A stretch of DNA of 64,000 nucleotides from Romanomermis culicivorax (GCA_963922205.1 CAWUHX010000009.1:496001-560000); one strand, 5' to 3'. Shown: positions 1 to 13,835, numbered from the stretch's first letter. The notes: generated by a model from the sequence alone, not told the origin. Numbers and translations: made by a program.

Positions 1-3000
1 AGATTAAGGCCAAAATTGACGAATAGCTTGGACTATGATCACCCCTTGGAAAATTAAGCCTCCTTGAGTACAGTAATAGGTACGTTACAGTACAAATGAG
101 ACCGTTTCGCCTCTTTGATGAGATTATTCAGTGACTGTAAGACCACGTTACCTTTTTGAAAAGTTGATGAACAGGTACTTTATACTAGGAGAGTTTTTGC
201 TATTTCGAATCTGTGTGCGTATAGTTACTGAAGTAGAAAATCTTGGTTTGCAGGCAGGCATTAATAATGTGCTGTTTCAAGCTAAGAGACTTTCTCGAAA
301 AAAATTTTCTTGATCCCGATGGGGGATCGGCGATGGCTAGAATCCGTACACTGCAGAGAAATATTAAAGAAATAAAGTGTCGCAATATGACTAAAAAGAT
401 TATGGAAAAAGCTGCGTATCAATCCACATAACTATAACAATTTCTATTTTCGAAAAATAAGCCAGTATTTTCTGAGATCCGTAATACTACATCAAGAATT
501 TCTGATCGAGGCAAAATTTAGAGTTATAACAGATAAAACGGAATACTCCAAGTTTGACTCCTTAGTAGTGCATATAATCCTAAGAAAGCTGCAATAAACA
601 TCGGATCCCGAATGTTAATGTCCTACTCAACGCCGAAAGTATCTTTATTTTAGTGCCTAAGTTTCTAAGTGCTTTAGGATTCACAGATATGTTGTCGTAG
701 CTCGACCGGAAACCGTTGATTCAAAATCACAAGAAACATAAACAATATGTGGATGAAAGTCAAATCTGTAACAAAAATACTGTACAAAAATACAAAAAAA
801 AAACATTAAAATTTCGAAGTACTGCATATGCTATAGCTGAAATTTAAGATATGCGTTTGCTGGCCTATCTTGTTGTTGCATTTACAGTAATTAAAAGTAA
901 AGCATATGTCAAGTTCTATTTTCCGCAAAAATATCAGAAGTCCCAGACGCTAGAGTTTTATCATTGTGGGAATCGCAAAAGTTTAGGGTTTGCTCTCAGA
1001 AACTTTGTTATTCACAAAATCCTTTTTGACAGGTTAGTCTAAAATTTTTATTATTACTACATGTCTACTTTGGGATACCAAACACTGTACAACAGTGCCT
1101 TGTTGGGTGAATGGGCTCACTAATAATTGATCCGGATTCTAACTAAGGGTATCTGATTTTCTCTCATTGCAGGAACTCGAAAGCTTCGAAAAAGCGAACT
1201 TTGATGAAACAGATTCAATTCACAACCACCGAAAGAACAAAAAATAGGGATATGAAATGTAGTATACAATGATTCGCCGATCAATATGCATTGATGATGA
1301 ATATGTAGACAATTAGACATGAATAAATTAATCGGATTCTGCTCATGACCTGAGTTCTGAGTAATTTAAGAAAATGGACGGTAAAAACCACTGGTTTACT
1401 GTAAAAAGTAAAAAGTTTACTGTAAAAAAGAGCATTGAACGTTAAAATGATGAAATGCAGTTGACAGATCATCGGAAAAACGAAACAATAGACTTCTGGC
1501 TTCAAAGTGTACTTTAGTAGCCAAAAACTAGTGAAGTATGGATACAGGGTTACATTTGTGCTTCGGTTTTCCTATGAGTCTTTTTGATGCATGTGAAAGG
1601 TGTCGATACTGTGAATATTTTGAACTTTTTCGGACGGAAGTTGTTGTTATAACATTAAGCGGTAACGAAATAAATTTCATACGGCAAAATAATACTGATT
1701 ATCTTTGTACAACTAACGATAAGTTCCTTGTACTTCAGGAAAGAAGTGTTTCTGGAATGTTCGATCATTCGAAGCTAAATTCAAACCACAGTTCTTACCA
1801 GAACAGGTCCTACATGGATAGATCATTAATACGCTTTCCTGCTGGGAAATATTTCCGCAAAAAAATTTGATCTCGTTCGCATTAGCAATGCTTTATTTTC
1901 TATCAGCCGTACGAAATCATTAACTCCGATTCTAATGGATGATAAACAAACTAGTGAAACTAACAGATTTGACTCAAGAAGTATGCAGAAATTCTTTTTC
2001 CATTACGTCTCATAAGGCAGCAATACCGCATTGACCACGGGTAATCTGCCTCTGTTTCCTTGCATACACTGTTGAGTTTTCAAGATGTTTCAGTTTGAAA
2101 AACATAATAACATCAGCTTGCTCAACTTGTGAAAGACATTTTATCCATCAGAAAATACTCTCAATTCTAATTTTCAATGCACAGATCACGAGAAAGTAAT
2201 CAGCGGAGCACTGTTGCGAATAAGGAAATCCTGGGATCATATCAAAAGAGCATTGGAAACTTTTATTTAAAGCCCACAATCTAAGTAACCAAAGCGCTTC
2301 AATGAGTTTGACAAATCATAATGTCACAAACAAATTCACAATGGAAAAAAGCAAGATTAGTGCATTTTCGGACCGAGATAACAAAGTTTCAGTGAGACAT
2401 CGCGTTCCATTTATTCGCTGCACTACACTTCTTGATGGTGTGTCCTTCCGCATCTTTCCGGAGAAAAATTGATGTAGTAGGAAAGGAGGTAATGAAATTA
2501 TTATTTCGCCAGAGTTCAACTTGCTCGCTTTCCCGCCCCAATCCTTATATTAGATACAGATCGGGGTTTTATAGAGAGAAATGAAAGTTTTGACTTTCCT
2601 TAGGAAAAAGGCAAAGGGAGAGAAGTCAAAGAAGCAGAAACTATGGGCAGGAAAAAAGTTATAATAATGGTAATATTAATAAGGCAAAAAAGACGAAAGT
2701 GAAGAGAGGTAGGAGGAAAATGCTTCAAATGATGGTGACGACGAAGATGGCGAAATTTTTTGCCTCTCCATTTAGGTAAAGACGTATTTTACGGGAGAAA
2801 ACAAAGGTTCAAAGTAGGAAAAGGGTTGGAAGGGTAAGACCCCGTTAAAGTTGCCTTGCCTTGCCACTTACTTTTTATGGATGCCATAAGTTAGGTTACA
2901 AATCCTGACAAAAAAGACGAAACGTGTCAACAAATCACTTATGTTTTCAAAGAACGGAAGGCGTTGATAATAGGGTTTTAGAAAAAACTGTTGTCCTAGA

Positions 3001-4280
3001 GGGTTTATAAAATCTTAGAGCACGTCTAAAAGTTGGAGGTCAAATGATTCTTCTCTCATGTAACACAAATCAAAGTTTACAGTACGCTTGTGCAAGGCAT
3101 TCATAGTATAGTCTATTTATTTTGAAATGACCATTGCGGCGAATCTAAAATAGCATGTGCAACATGGAAAAATTACTTTTGTGCTGAACTGTGGAAAATA
3201 TTATCATCGACGAGTGGCAAAGAAGCAAACTGATAATTTTCTTTTATAAAATGGTGCGATTTCTTCCTTAGTGTATAATTAAGCGCAGAAAGCATATTTT
3301 TACCGTTTTCTGCTTAAGCTAATGTTGCATGGAACTGAAAATTAGTGATCTTATTCAACTAAACCTTATAATTTCTTTTGAGTAAAATGTCCTACATTAA
3401 GTGCTTTGAGTAAGTGACTTAGGGGGCTGTACTTATTTTTTGTCATTTTTCAATTTAAAAACATTAAAAACAGACTAGTTGTTTTGCCGCAGTTCTTTCC
3501 AAATCAAAAATATGTAAAAATTCCATGTCGAGTCGAACCTAAGATTTTGGTGATTGTGCGCGACTGCCTTTTCAAAGTAAACGGGGCGTAGTAAAGATTT
3601 GAGTATTCTCTACCACGGGTATACCACAACTTTAGTCAGCTCAAAATGAAGTTACACAGAAAATCATATTGTTTTGAAATAAAGCTTAGCGACTAGTTTC
3701 GGCTGCTGTCCAAGAAGCAAGCAAAATCAAGGGAAGTCAACCAAATTTTAATTGAACTTTTACTGTTCATATTTCCGTCAAAAATCTAAACATTTCATTT
3801 TTTGATGCCTGATCAGCGTGAAAAAAAGATTTCTGCTAGCCTCAAAAACATATACCTGGGTTGGATTAAACGACTTCCTGGATGAGGTCAAACCTTCTAA
3901 GCTGATATATGGTCATGACTATCCTAAAATCAATAGCGCTAAAAGATAACTTCTATGAAAATGAATTGATATTGTAGTGATCCACTGCGTGCAGAACTGA
4001 ATGACAAATAAAAGCATTGACGTATGCACATAATTATAGCAACTTTACTATACTCATAAAATGCAATGAGGTGGTTTTTGTCAAAGAGGATACCCTTGGC
4101 AATTTCACGAAAAGGTGAACTTTCACCCTAGGTATGTAACTCAAGTAATATGTTCTACCGCAGGCAAGGTAGTGTACAGTGAGGAAGTTTCGTGATAGGT
4201 TGATCATAAAATTACTCTTATTACTTAGAGTTATCTGGACAGCTTAGTAACCTGAGTACATTCGCGTCTTTTCTACGGCA
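1..4280. other. AT-rich stretch, nothing recognised
   Basis: No coding region, RNA gene or clear repeat array could be supported. The longest open frame (1538-1870, +) has no recognisable domain. Near 3384-3480 there is a diverged copy of a dispersed repeat that recurs at about 18165, 61310 and 61560. Confidence 0.5.
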
Positions 4281-4823
4281 CTATGCTGAGCATTGAAAAC
4301 TTATCTGATTCCAGAAACAACATCTACCATTGACAAGTAAATAAAGACATTTGGTATGGCGCAACGAAAAACTTCTAGCATAGGTACTCACTACGAACTG
4401 TTTTGTAAAAGTACTGACCTTTAGTGTTAAATTGTTATCGAATTGTCGAAAATACAGAACGAAAATACAGAACACTTCGGGGGATAATGTTATCGTATTT
4501 CGTAAAGAAAAAATCATCAAAAAAGAAGTTACGGATTTACGGACATTAGCGTATGTTTCATGATTATCCTTTGCATTACAGTTTTTATTACAGTATTTCA
4601 TAGAGATAAACAGATGATAATGCACAGGCTTCAATGAGCATCTTCTCAAGGGGCCGATTTTCTCACAGAGCCAAACTGAAATGAAACTGATCACCAGAAA
4701 ACTATTCATCCGAAAAAATACGAATGGACACGATAACTTTTCACTCAGTAGAATTGAACAGTATTTCGGACTAATAAGGAGCACAGTGACAAGTAAAACA
4801 CCTAATATAAAGAATTGAAGCAT
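4281..4823 (-). CDS. Unsupported 180-aa open reading frame
   Basis: I do not recognise this protein. It is an ATG-started, uninterrupted frame of 180 codons with a hydrophobic first 20 residues and another hydrophobic patch near residues 40-55, so a membrane protein is imaginable. Against a real gene: there is no family motif, the codon use looks like the AT-rich surroundings, and no promoter or splice signals stand out. An open frame of this length is only mildly unlikely by chance across six frames of 64 kb at this base composition. Treat it as a candidate exon at best. Confidence 0.15.
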   Translation of the reverse strand: MLQFFILGVLLVTVLLISPKYCSILLSEKLSCPFVFFRMNSFLVISFISVWLCEKIGPLRRCSLKPVHYHLFISMKYCNKNCNAKDNHETYANVRKSVTSFLMIFSLRNTITLSPEVFCIFVLYFRQFDNNLTLKVSTFTKQFVVSTYARSFSLRHTKCLYLLVNGRCCFWNQISFQCSA

Positions 4824-5704
4824 CGATTAATATGTGCGGATACAGTATAAAAACTAATTCGTGTATATAATGAACTTATTTAGAACAGAAAAACGGCTAA
4901 ATTTGCGGTCACTCATGTTGAAAGACTTGACTACAAATATTTTTGCAAAGTTATATCACTTTTACTTTCTTGTGGTCAACTTTCGTCCTTATGTGCTTTT
5001 GCATTTTTCACTCGACCAAATGAAAACATCACAGTAATTTTCGATTCGTGTTGTTCCGTGATTTCAAAAACGGCTTGAGCTATGCCATGAAAAGTTTTCA
5101 TTGCATCAGGAGGTAAAGACCAATGGTTTTTACTGTAAATGTCTGGTTCTTCTAACTTAAAGCATCCGACAATCCTCTGGAGATGTAACCACCCTACCCC
5201 TGAGGACCATCAGGTGGTGTAATTACCATTGATTCTCATGGCGTTTGCCGGACGTTTATTCAAAGCACATAAAAGCATGGAACAGGAGCACTTCGAAGTT
5301 TGCCATCTGTCTATTCTGCTTCACACAATGTAGTGACAGCTAAAAGCTTATAAATCATTGGGTTCTGCTCTTAGTGTCAGCACACCGACTCTCATTATTT
5401 AGAATTATTTCAAGAAAAATAGGCTATAATGCTCCCAACATATTACATCCTTGTCCGTCTTTATTTGCGCTGCAATCCTGCAATTTTTTGGGTAATTTTT
5501 CTATGAAAGCCTATGAGGCATTCATTGAGCACCGTACATGCTTTTCACATTCGATCATTCGTAAGCACTTGAGAAAAGCACAATTTTCAAGGTCACGCAC
5601 AATCATAAATAAATAAATATTAATAATGCGAGCGTATGATAGTCAAACAATGGTAGCCCGTAGATTCACAGGAGATGTAATGCATTACTTTTATAATTTC
5701 TTGT
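4824..5704. other. Spacer, nothing recognised
   Basis: AT-rich DNA between the unsupported frame on the left and the foldback element on the right. No gene or repeat structure was seen. Confidence 0.4.
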
Positions 5705-8700
5705 AAAATGCCCCGATGGGGCAAAAAAGGAGAATATACTTGCTTGGGTAGTTGCCAAGCCAGATAAAGGGGTGGACTAGATTTTTGAGAACTTGGGTGA
5801 GAGTTTAAAAAATCCAATTTTTTAATATTGGATTTTCATTCCTTCTCATTAAAAAATTTTCCATCTGTGTGAAAAAGTATATTCTGCGGCAGCTTCGTGC
5901 TTTTTGTCCTTCCTCAAGCATTGTATCCTCTACAGTAAAATTTTTCTGAATGAATATTATATGCAATAATGCTGATGGTTGACTTCCCTCAAATGTATAG
6001 AAATGGTAAACCAGTAGCATTCTAACTCCTGACTGATTTGCAACTATGTCTCTCACTCCAGCCAAAAAATAGTGGGGTATGGACATATTATAGTCATTTC
6101 GTTTTTTACAACCTATGGTTGTGATTAAAAGGGCGCGTTTTAGCACTATAAAAAACGATTGGGTAGCAGATCCGCTACCTACTGCATATCCGCTACCTAG
6201 TGCACATCCGCTACCTAGTGCACGACCGCTACCTAGTGCACATCCGCTACCATAGTCAGATCCGCTACTAGACAGCAAAAAATGTGAAAAAGGTTTTGCT
6301 GTTGTTTTCATAAGGGTTTTCCGAAGACAAAAGAATAAAAGAAAATGGAATACGGTAGGCGTTCTGCGTGGTAAAAAATATTTTGTTTGTCACTTTTATG
6401 GAACCGCAAGAATGGTTGAGAAACGTAATACTACAGGGAGTCTACCTAAAAATAAGTCACTAATGAGTAAAGATACGTAATAAAATCATAAAAATGTCCA
6501 CGCAGCCAAATTCTAATGCGTGAAAAATTCTTATTTACATAACAAAGGGACCATACAAGCACCTCGAGTGACAGAACAATTAGTTTGGACGGACGTTTTT
6601 CATTCTTTACCCGTACCAATCGGGTGATGAAAATATCGTTTTTGTTTTGTTTTTTAATTTTTTTCAAATACTTTTTTAAATTATTTTCAAGCATTTTATC
6701 ATCATTTTGAGTTCAAAATTTAAAAAAAATTTTTTTTTGAATATACCTCCCGAGTAGACCAAGGACTGAATATTTTCAGAAAACTTGGATCCATGGCAAT
6801 TATCCCATTTCTATCGAAAATTATTGGATTAACCCTGGGTTTAGAACAACAAACCACTGCATCTCACCGGGGTTCGTGGCACGCATTTGGCAGAACACAA
6901 TTTCTTGCATTTACTTCTGAAAATACGGGGCAAATTGAAAATTTTGAGTCGCATCGGTTGCAACCGCATATTTCCCAATTTTTAACGAATGAAATTTCAA
7001 ATTTTCACGAAACATGCGCCATCTAATTGGTAAAAAAAATTAAATGATCCTAGTAATTTGTAAATGTATACTGTACATTCTTCCATAATGGAATCCTGCC
7101 TAGGTCATTCAACGCAAAAAGTAAACGTAACGTTTTACTTATATACCTCAGCAGAAAGTAGCGGATGTGCACTAGGTAGCGGATCTGACTATGGTAGCGG
7201 ATGTGCACTAGGTAGCGGTTGTGCACTAGGTAGCGGATGTGCACTAGGTAGCGGATCTGGCACCGACCCATAAAAAACGGGTCGAAAAACTACCTACTGA
7301 ACATCTGCTACCTAGTGCACAACCGCTACCTAGTACCCATCCGCTACCATAGTCAGATCCGCTACCTAGTGCACATCCCTACTCTCTGCTGAGGTATATA
7401 AGTAACATGTTACATTTTACTTTTTGTATCGAATAACGTAGACAGGATTTCATTATGGGAGATCATATTGTATGCATTTACAAATTATCAGGCTTGTTTA
7501 AATTTTTACCAATTAGATGACGCATATATCGTGAAAGTGATAAATTTCGTTCTTTAAAAATTGCAAAACAAGCCAAAATCTACATACCGGTCCACAATTA
7601 GACCGGGCTAAAGTATGTATTCACAAAAGATTTTTTGGGCTGCCTGAATGAAGACCGGTCTATAGACTTTAGCCCCTTTGTTAAAGACTAGTAGAAACTG
7701 TGACATTACTAACAGAATCAAATATTAGAAGCTATAACTTCATAAAAAAATTAAGATAGAACTTTTTGAAAAATGTTTTTGAGCCGGATCCACGTTTGCT
7801 GAAAATAATTAGTCCTTGGTCTACTCGGGATGTATATTTAATAATCGTTTTTTTTAAATTTTGAACTCAAAAGGATGAAATATTTGAAAATAATTGAAAA
7901 AAGTTTTTGAAAGTTGAAAAACAAAACGAAGACGATATTTGCTGCACCAGAATCGCTACAGACAAATGCCCGACTGGACTGACTGTTCTGTCACTCGAGG
8001 TGCTTGTATGTCACTTTGTATGTAGATAAAAAATTTTCACTCATTAGAATGTGGTTGCATGGTCATTTTGATGATTTTGTTACTTATCTTTACGCATTAG
8101 TGACTTATCTTTCGGTAGACTCTTTGTAGAATTACGTTCATTTAATCATTCTTGCGGTTCCATATAAGTGGCAAGCAAAATATTTTCCACCATACAGAAC
8201 GCCTACCGTTTTATTCTTTTGTCTTAGAGAAACCCTTATGAAAATAATATCAAAATATTTTTCACATTTTTTGCTGTCTAATAGCGGATGTGACTACGGT
8301 AGCGGATGTGCACTAAGCAGCGGATGTGCACTAGGAAGCGGATGTGCAGTAGGAAGCGGATTTGCTATCGAATCATGAAAAACCTGGGGTTGGTTGCACT
8401 AACACATTCTGAGGATAATTTCAACGTTGGGATTAAATTGCTGATATTCAGTTTCAGTAGCAATGTCGAGATTAGTTTTTTGCAATTGCACTAACAATCC
8501 TCACTTCGGGATTAACTAATACTAAGGTTTAAGCTGACTTCCGGAATTGCAGACACTTATATATTTCTTTGCTTTAGACATATTTTGGAAGTGGGACGGG
8601 AGCAGACGAGATGGGTGAAATTGCTTCCCATGCGACATTTTTTTAAATTTCACTTTAGATTGCAGTTTAAACCCAAAAATTGTGAATGATACTATTTTGT

Positions 8701-9443
8701 TGAATAGTTTCAACAAACATTTGTGATAACTCAATTTCGAGTACCTATATTTAGAGAATGAATTTGTTTATCGCATGTAATCAGTAAAACTTACGAAGTG
8801 AATTCTATAAAATATCTATGTTATATAAAAAAACCGAATATGTAAATATTATCCCGCATTACGGGGTGATCAGGTCAGCAGCGGGACGGGAGCAGGATTG
8901 GCTGTGCAGTCAGGAAGCAGACAAGGTTTTTAATCCTGCGCACACACAATTGCAGGTTTTTCCTCATCTGTACAATTTTAATGCTTACGGTTGATTCCTG
9001 TTTTATGGATACTAAATTAAGTAAAAAAGTTCAATGCAGTTGGAAGCACACATTTACGAGGGGACATATGGGGATACTTATCCCCATAGTTTTGAAATTG
9101 GAAAATCTTCCATGTGAAAAAAAAATTTGGCTAACTTTGTTGAATTTTTGCCTCGAAAAACGTCAAAAAAACAGGGTCCGCCTCCAGTATCCTCCTCAAA
9201 GTTTTGAAGTCGCATATACATGGTTGGATATGGTTGAAAGGTGTGTGGATGCACTCAGCTGCAAAATATACTCTTCACAGACATGGAAAATTTTTTTATG
9301 AGAAAGAACGAAAATCCAATATTACAATACAGAAATTTTTAAACTCTCACCCAGTCCCTCAAAAATCTAGTCCACCCCTTTTTCTAGCTTGGCAACTATC
9401 CAAGCAAGTATATTCTCCTTTTTCTGCCCCATCGGGGCATTTT
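5705..9443. mobile_element. Foldback-type TIR element with nested palindrome
   Basis: The outer ends are inverted copies. The left end starts AAAATGCCCCGATGGGGCA at 5705, and its reverse complement ends at 9443. The arms can be followed for about 200 bp (5705 to about 5910 against about 9240 to 9443). No transposase gene is present, so this is a non-autonomous element. Nested inside is a second, nearly full-length palindrome (about 6148-8382) whose arms carry minisatellite arrays. A further partial copy of the outer arm lies at about 61857-62060, showing that the family is dispersed. No target-site duplication was obvious at the ends. Confidence 0.7.
6148..8382. repeat. 2.2-kb imperfect palindrome with minisatellite arms
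   Basis: The left arm (about 6148-6440 and beyond) and right arm (about 8160-8382) are inverted copies. Both carry tandem copies of an 18-bp unit close to GGTAGCGGATGTGCACTA, at 6170-6260 and 8282-8365. The centre holds a smaller palindrome (about 7142-7400) with two more arrays (7161-7260 and 7300-7380) bounded by inverted copies of TATACCTCAGCAGA. Every unit contains the self-complementary GTGCAC. Frames reading through the array give repeated Gly-Ser-Gly-Cys-Ala-Leu but are not genes. Confidence 0.7.
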
Positions 9444-9770
9444 CCAATAAATTAGTTCACTTTTTTTAATGGGCCTTGACCATACATGAAAAACTTCATT
9501 GACGAAGCACATTGAAGTTTCAATTTGCTCATCTTCACGTCAGAGAAACAATTTTAGAAAATCTTAAAGCTTCGAATCCTCACTTTTGGTAAAAGTAACA
9601 AATATGTGTAAGGTGCCTACTACTTGAAACACGTTGTGAAGAAAGTCAAATATAATCAAAAGCTACTTTTATTAGTTTTCATTTCACTATTTATTATATT
9701 TATTTTTTGTTCATTTTGCTCCAACTAGTTGAAACTCGATAATTTGACCAAGTTGTGATAAATAGTCATA

Positions 9771-10010
9771 ATGGCTGCAGACGCCTGCGTTTCACTTGCG
9801 GCTGCTGCATCGCACTTGTGGATGGCTGCGTCCTTCTGTGTCTCAGTTATGAATGGCTACGTCTCACTTTGGACTGTAGCGTCTCACTTGTGGATGGCTG
9901 CGTCTCGCTATGTCTCACTTGCATGTAACTGCGTCTCGCTTGCGGATGGCTGCGTGTTGCTTGCGGGCGCCTGCGTCTCACTCACGTACGGCTGAGTTTC
10001 ACCCGCGGAT
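9771..10010. repeat. Degenerate minisatellite, GGCTGCGTCTCACTTG-type units
   Basis: This stretch is made of diverged tandem copies of a roughly 20-30 bp unit built around GGATGGCTGCGTCTCACTTG. The open frame across it reflects the repeat and shows no protein domain. Confidence 0.65.
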
Positions 10011-10081
10011 GATTGCACAGTTCAACTAGGCCGAGCTCTAATAGTCCCTCTAAGTGGAGCTCCGATAGTCCGACTAGGCCA

Positions 10082-10260
10082 ATGGCTGAAATGACTCGGT
10101 GGCGGACGTGACCCGGTGGCAGGCATGAACCGGTGGCGGAGGCGACTGGTGGCGGAAATGACCCGGTGGTGGAGGCAACTCGGTGGCAGAAATGATCCGG
10201 TTGCGAAAATTACCCGGTGGTGAAGATGACCCGGTGGCAGAATGATCCTGTGGCCACACC
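10082..10260. repeat. Minisatellite, TGACCCGGTGGCGGA-type units
   Basis: About ten diverged copies of a 15-18 bp unit close to ATGACCCGGTGGCGGA lie in tandem, GC-rich against AT-rich surroundings. Open frames on the minus strand here only reflect the repeat. Confidence 0.7.
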
Positions 10261-13200
10261 AAGCAAGCGCAGACACGCTGCCGCCTCATCCACTGGAACC
10301 CCTCGTGATTATGTGACCACGTAGTTGGGGACAACTTGTTCCGCCTATCCTTAACAATCGCCTATCCTCAACAATTGCATATCCTTAACCATTGCGAACC
10401 ACGGTGGTCAAGAGACCACATGCACATCATATAACTCCCTTCGACTTTATGCCCGGAACATGTGTGCATAAAAACATTATGCTTAAAAAACACACAGCAA
10501 AAAATTTTATGCAGAAAAAATTTTTTTTAAGTCATCAACTTTATTAAAAAATAGAGAAATTTTGATGGTTTTCGGGACTTTAGGAGATGATATAATTGGA
10601 TTGAGGTCATATTTAAAAAAATGTAATCAGAGGGACACCGGGTAGATGCATGAGGCGAAGTATCAAGACCGGGGATGCTATACCCAATGTGAGGCGTGCT
10701 GGAACTAAAAGCCCCAAAAAGGCCGATTTTTGCATGTTATTGAGACCCCACCGAGCACCACTCGCAGATAAAAGCCAAATGACAACAGACACCCTTAGTT
10801 TGCCCGTATGCCCGAAATTATTAAAAAACCCAAGGTAGCTCTTACCGTTTTGGCTCTAGAGGGGGGACGCGAACTTGGGGGTCCAAGTATATTATAGGTT
10901 GACGCTATCGTGCCACCTATGACAAGCTACAGATAGATGTGGGCAAACTTTAAATGAGATGTCATGAAATTGACGAATATTATCGAGTTATTCACAAAGC
11001 TACACTCTACAGGATAAATATCGAGACGTTTAAATCCCAGAGAGACTGTCACGTCACTGTAACCAAGTATACCAAAAATGTCTAACTATGCATGGTAAAA
11101 ATACCACCAACCAGAAATTTCACCACCTTTTGTCAATGAATAAAAAACAAAAGGATACAGGAGCCAAGATTCAGGAAAATGAGTGAAACAAAAAAACTAA
11201 AATTTCAATGCAAAAAATGTTTGATCATATTTTTGTCTACCGAGACGGCTGTTTGGCATCGGGATTTAGAATCTTCAAATGAAGAATGAGAGAAGAATCT
11301 CGATTGTCATGCGTCCCATTTTGTGCCAGGTGCTTAGAATGAGGGATCATGAAAAAAGACCTAGAGTCTACAAGGTGTGTGCAGCTGGAAACTGCAAACT
11401 ATGCCTAATGATAAAAAGATCCGGTCATTATAGTTACTAAAGCAAATAAATATATTAATTAAAGACAAGAACAGAATATATTGCCAGAAAAAAAGCGAAT
11501 TATTTGCTACGCTTGCTTTCAAAGAGAAAAGGTCGAACCATACATTTCTCTCTAAAAAGTGAGGTTGAAAAAATTTAATCCATAACAAAATGAGGATGTC
11601 GGTGATGTTTTGAAGTACGACAGCTCACATAATAAGTTTTTCTCTCCTATTTTTGACAGAATCATACGTTATACTAGAAACTGAAGACTACCCTGAAAGC
11701 TGATTCCGTTAGAACTTCAAAATTTATAACTATAAGTCTGCGGACATGTCTCGTGGTTCAAAACTTATAATTTAGAATTTAACAGGATCACTTGCGGCAG
11801 ATGCTGTTTTTTTTTTCTCTGGAGATTTGCGGTTTTGATCATATGCAGATTACCTATGGATTCTATACAGAATCGTGGGATCGATAGGTCTTCACCTCAG
11901 TAGATTTTCAAGTGTATGAGTATCAGCCTTGAATTAGAGTGAAGTTGAAGACATAAGCATATTTTGGGTATTAGCGAACGCGATTTTCCATAGTTCTGTA
12001 TCTGTTAAAGCTGCTGGAATTGGGTTAAGAGGGCGTAAAAGAGATTTCATCCATGTTAAACATTCTTACGTAAATTTCATTCTAAGCACGATCTAGTTTC
12101 AAAAGTAATTAGGTTTATAAAGTCCTGGGGTCAGTTTTACTAGTCAAAACTGAGGATCACTCCGACGTCGGTATTGAAACGGAGTTTCAGCTGAGCACGA
12201 CGTCGGTTTTATCTTTTTTGGGTTTCACTAAAAAGTTCGAGCTCGGGGTTAGCTGAACCTGAGGTTTAAGCCTGAGCTCGAGTCAATCTCGACTATAACA
12301 AAAAAAGCACGCAAAATGTGGCACGTCATTAAAAAAATTTGGAACAGAGATAAAGTAAGTTTTGTAAAATATGTGTTGAAAAAATAGAAAAAATATAGGA
12401 AAAAAACAAAAATGGATGTTTGTTTGGAAAACAATGTGGAAAAATGTAAAACATGAGTGCACATGCTCGTACTTCGTGAAAAGGTTACAGCCGGACAAGA
12501 CCCAATAAAATGTTTTAAAAATGTGGTCAGAAATTCGGAATAACTATTTCATTTTCTATTTCTGTTGCATATATTTTGATCCTTTCATCAATTGTACGTT
12601 AAAAATAGGTACTGACAGTCTCATTTCCAATGTGAAAAGGTCAGTTGGATTTCTGATGAACCAGATTGCACCAGTCGTCTCTGGACCTCCGAAACAATAG
12701 AAAATTTCGACCAATGACCTATAGAAAAAGTGTTTGTTTCGTCAGCGATTCGGAGATAAATTTCTAGTGGTTCAGAGACGATTCTATTGGTCAATAGGTA
12801 TGCAGGGGGTATAGAAGCGAATCAATTTCTATCGCGATACCGTCCGAACCAAAAGAGGTAACTAAATATTCGCCATTCTATTCGAAGGCCTGCGAAGTAT
12901 ACGTCCTGAATATTATATTTCACTCATCTAGTTCGACTTATAATTAATCTTGATAAAAATAGATGTGCCCATTTTGCAAGTATAAACTTTTATGTAGAAA
13001 TGCACTTCATATAATCAACCGTAAAAAACAAAACAAAAAACATTAACTTACTTTTTTAACTTTTGAACATGAAGCAAAATGTGCAAATTAGAAGGAAATT
13101 GTGATGTTGCATATTTCAATGTTCATATGGCACGTCAGACTACATCTGGTAGTTGAAATATAAAGCCCAGTGGATATCAAAAAATTCATTTATTGAGAAT

Positions 13201-13465
13201 CAAATGAAAGAGGTCATTGTGTGCCAAATTTAGAGAAAAATTGAGCAAGAGGAGGGAGGCATTTCTGTAGTATCATTCCATATTTAATCACAGAAAAGAT
13301 GATTGACCTAAAAATAATCAACTTTTGTGACCTCAACTTAGCAAACTTGATACCAATGAATAGATCACGTCGAGATCTATAGAAAAATACAGTTTAAAAT
13401 GTTTTAGCAAGTCAAACTTTGGACAGAATTAACCCAGAACATTCATCAGAACAAAAATTTATGTA
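10261..13465. other. No gene recognised
   Basis: AT-rich DNA with only short frames lacking domains. No RNA gene or clear mobile-element boundary was seen. Confidence 0.4.
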
Positions 13466-13656
13466 GTAGCTCAGCTGCAGCTTAACTCATGCACACAAAA
13501 CATATCGAGAAAGTTAAGCTGCAGCTGAGCTGTAGCTTAACTCTGTATGTTATAACATTGTCATTAAGGTGCAGCTCAGCTGCAACTTAACTTTCCCGAT
13601 ATGTTTTGTGTGTGTGAGTTAAGCTACAGCTGAGCTGCAGCTCAGCTGGAGCTTAA
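13466..13656. repeat. Foldback repeat rich in AGCTGCAGCTGAGCT palindromes
   Basis: The segment 13466-13542 is repeated in inverted orientation at about 13571-13656. The arms contain GTTAAGCTGCAGCTGAGCT and a shared ACACAAAACATATCG block. Within each arm the AGCTGCAGCT and CAGCTGAGCTG motifs are themselves nearly self-complementary, so several alternative hairpins are possible. No coding capacity. Confidence 0.7.
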
Positions 13657-13673
13657 GTCTCTTTAATGAAACC

Positions 13674-13835
13674 GGCTCCGGCGCTCTAATGTCTCTGCGC
13701 TCTAATATCCCTGCGCTCTAATGTCCCTGCGCTCTTTTGTCCTGCGCTTTATTGCCCCTGCGCTCTATTGTCCGTGCTCTAATGTCCACGCTCTGATGTC
13801 CATGCTCTATTGTCCCACGCTCTAATGTCCGGTCA
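13674..13835. repeat. Minisatellite, GCGCTCTAATGTCCCT units
   Basis: About ten tandem copies of a 14-16 bp unit close to TGCGCTCTAATGTCCC, degenerating toward the right end where the units shorten. It follows directly after the foldback repeat. Confidence 0.75.

Noticed and set aside
3520-3600. tRNA-like AGTCGAACCTA segment (and a TTCGAACCTGG at about 23031)
   Set aside because: Only a T-arm-like word is present; no acceptor, D or anticodon stems could be drawn.
5805-6311. 168-codon frame rich in Gly-Ser-Gly-Cys-Ala-Leu
   Set aside because: It is produced by the 18-bp minisatellite in the palindrome arm.
10022-10334. Two overlapping 84- and 86-codon minus-strand frames
   Set aside because: Both are readings of the GGTGGCGGA minisatellite in different frames.
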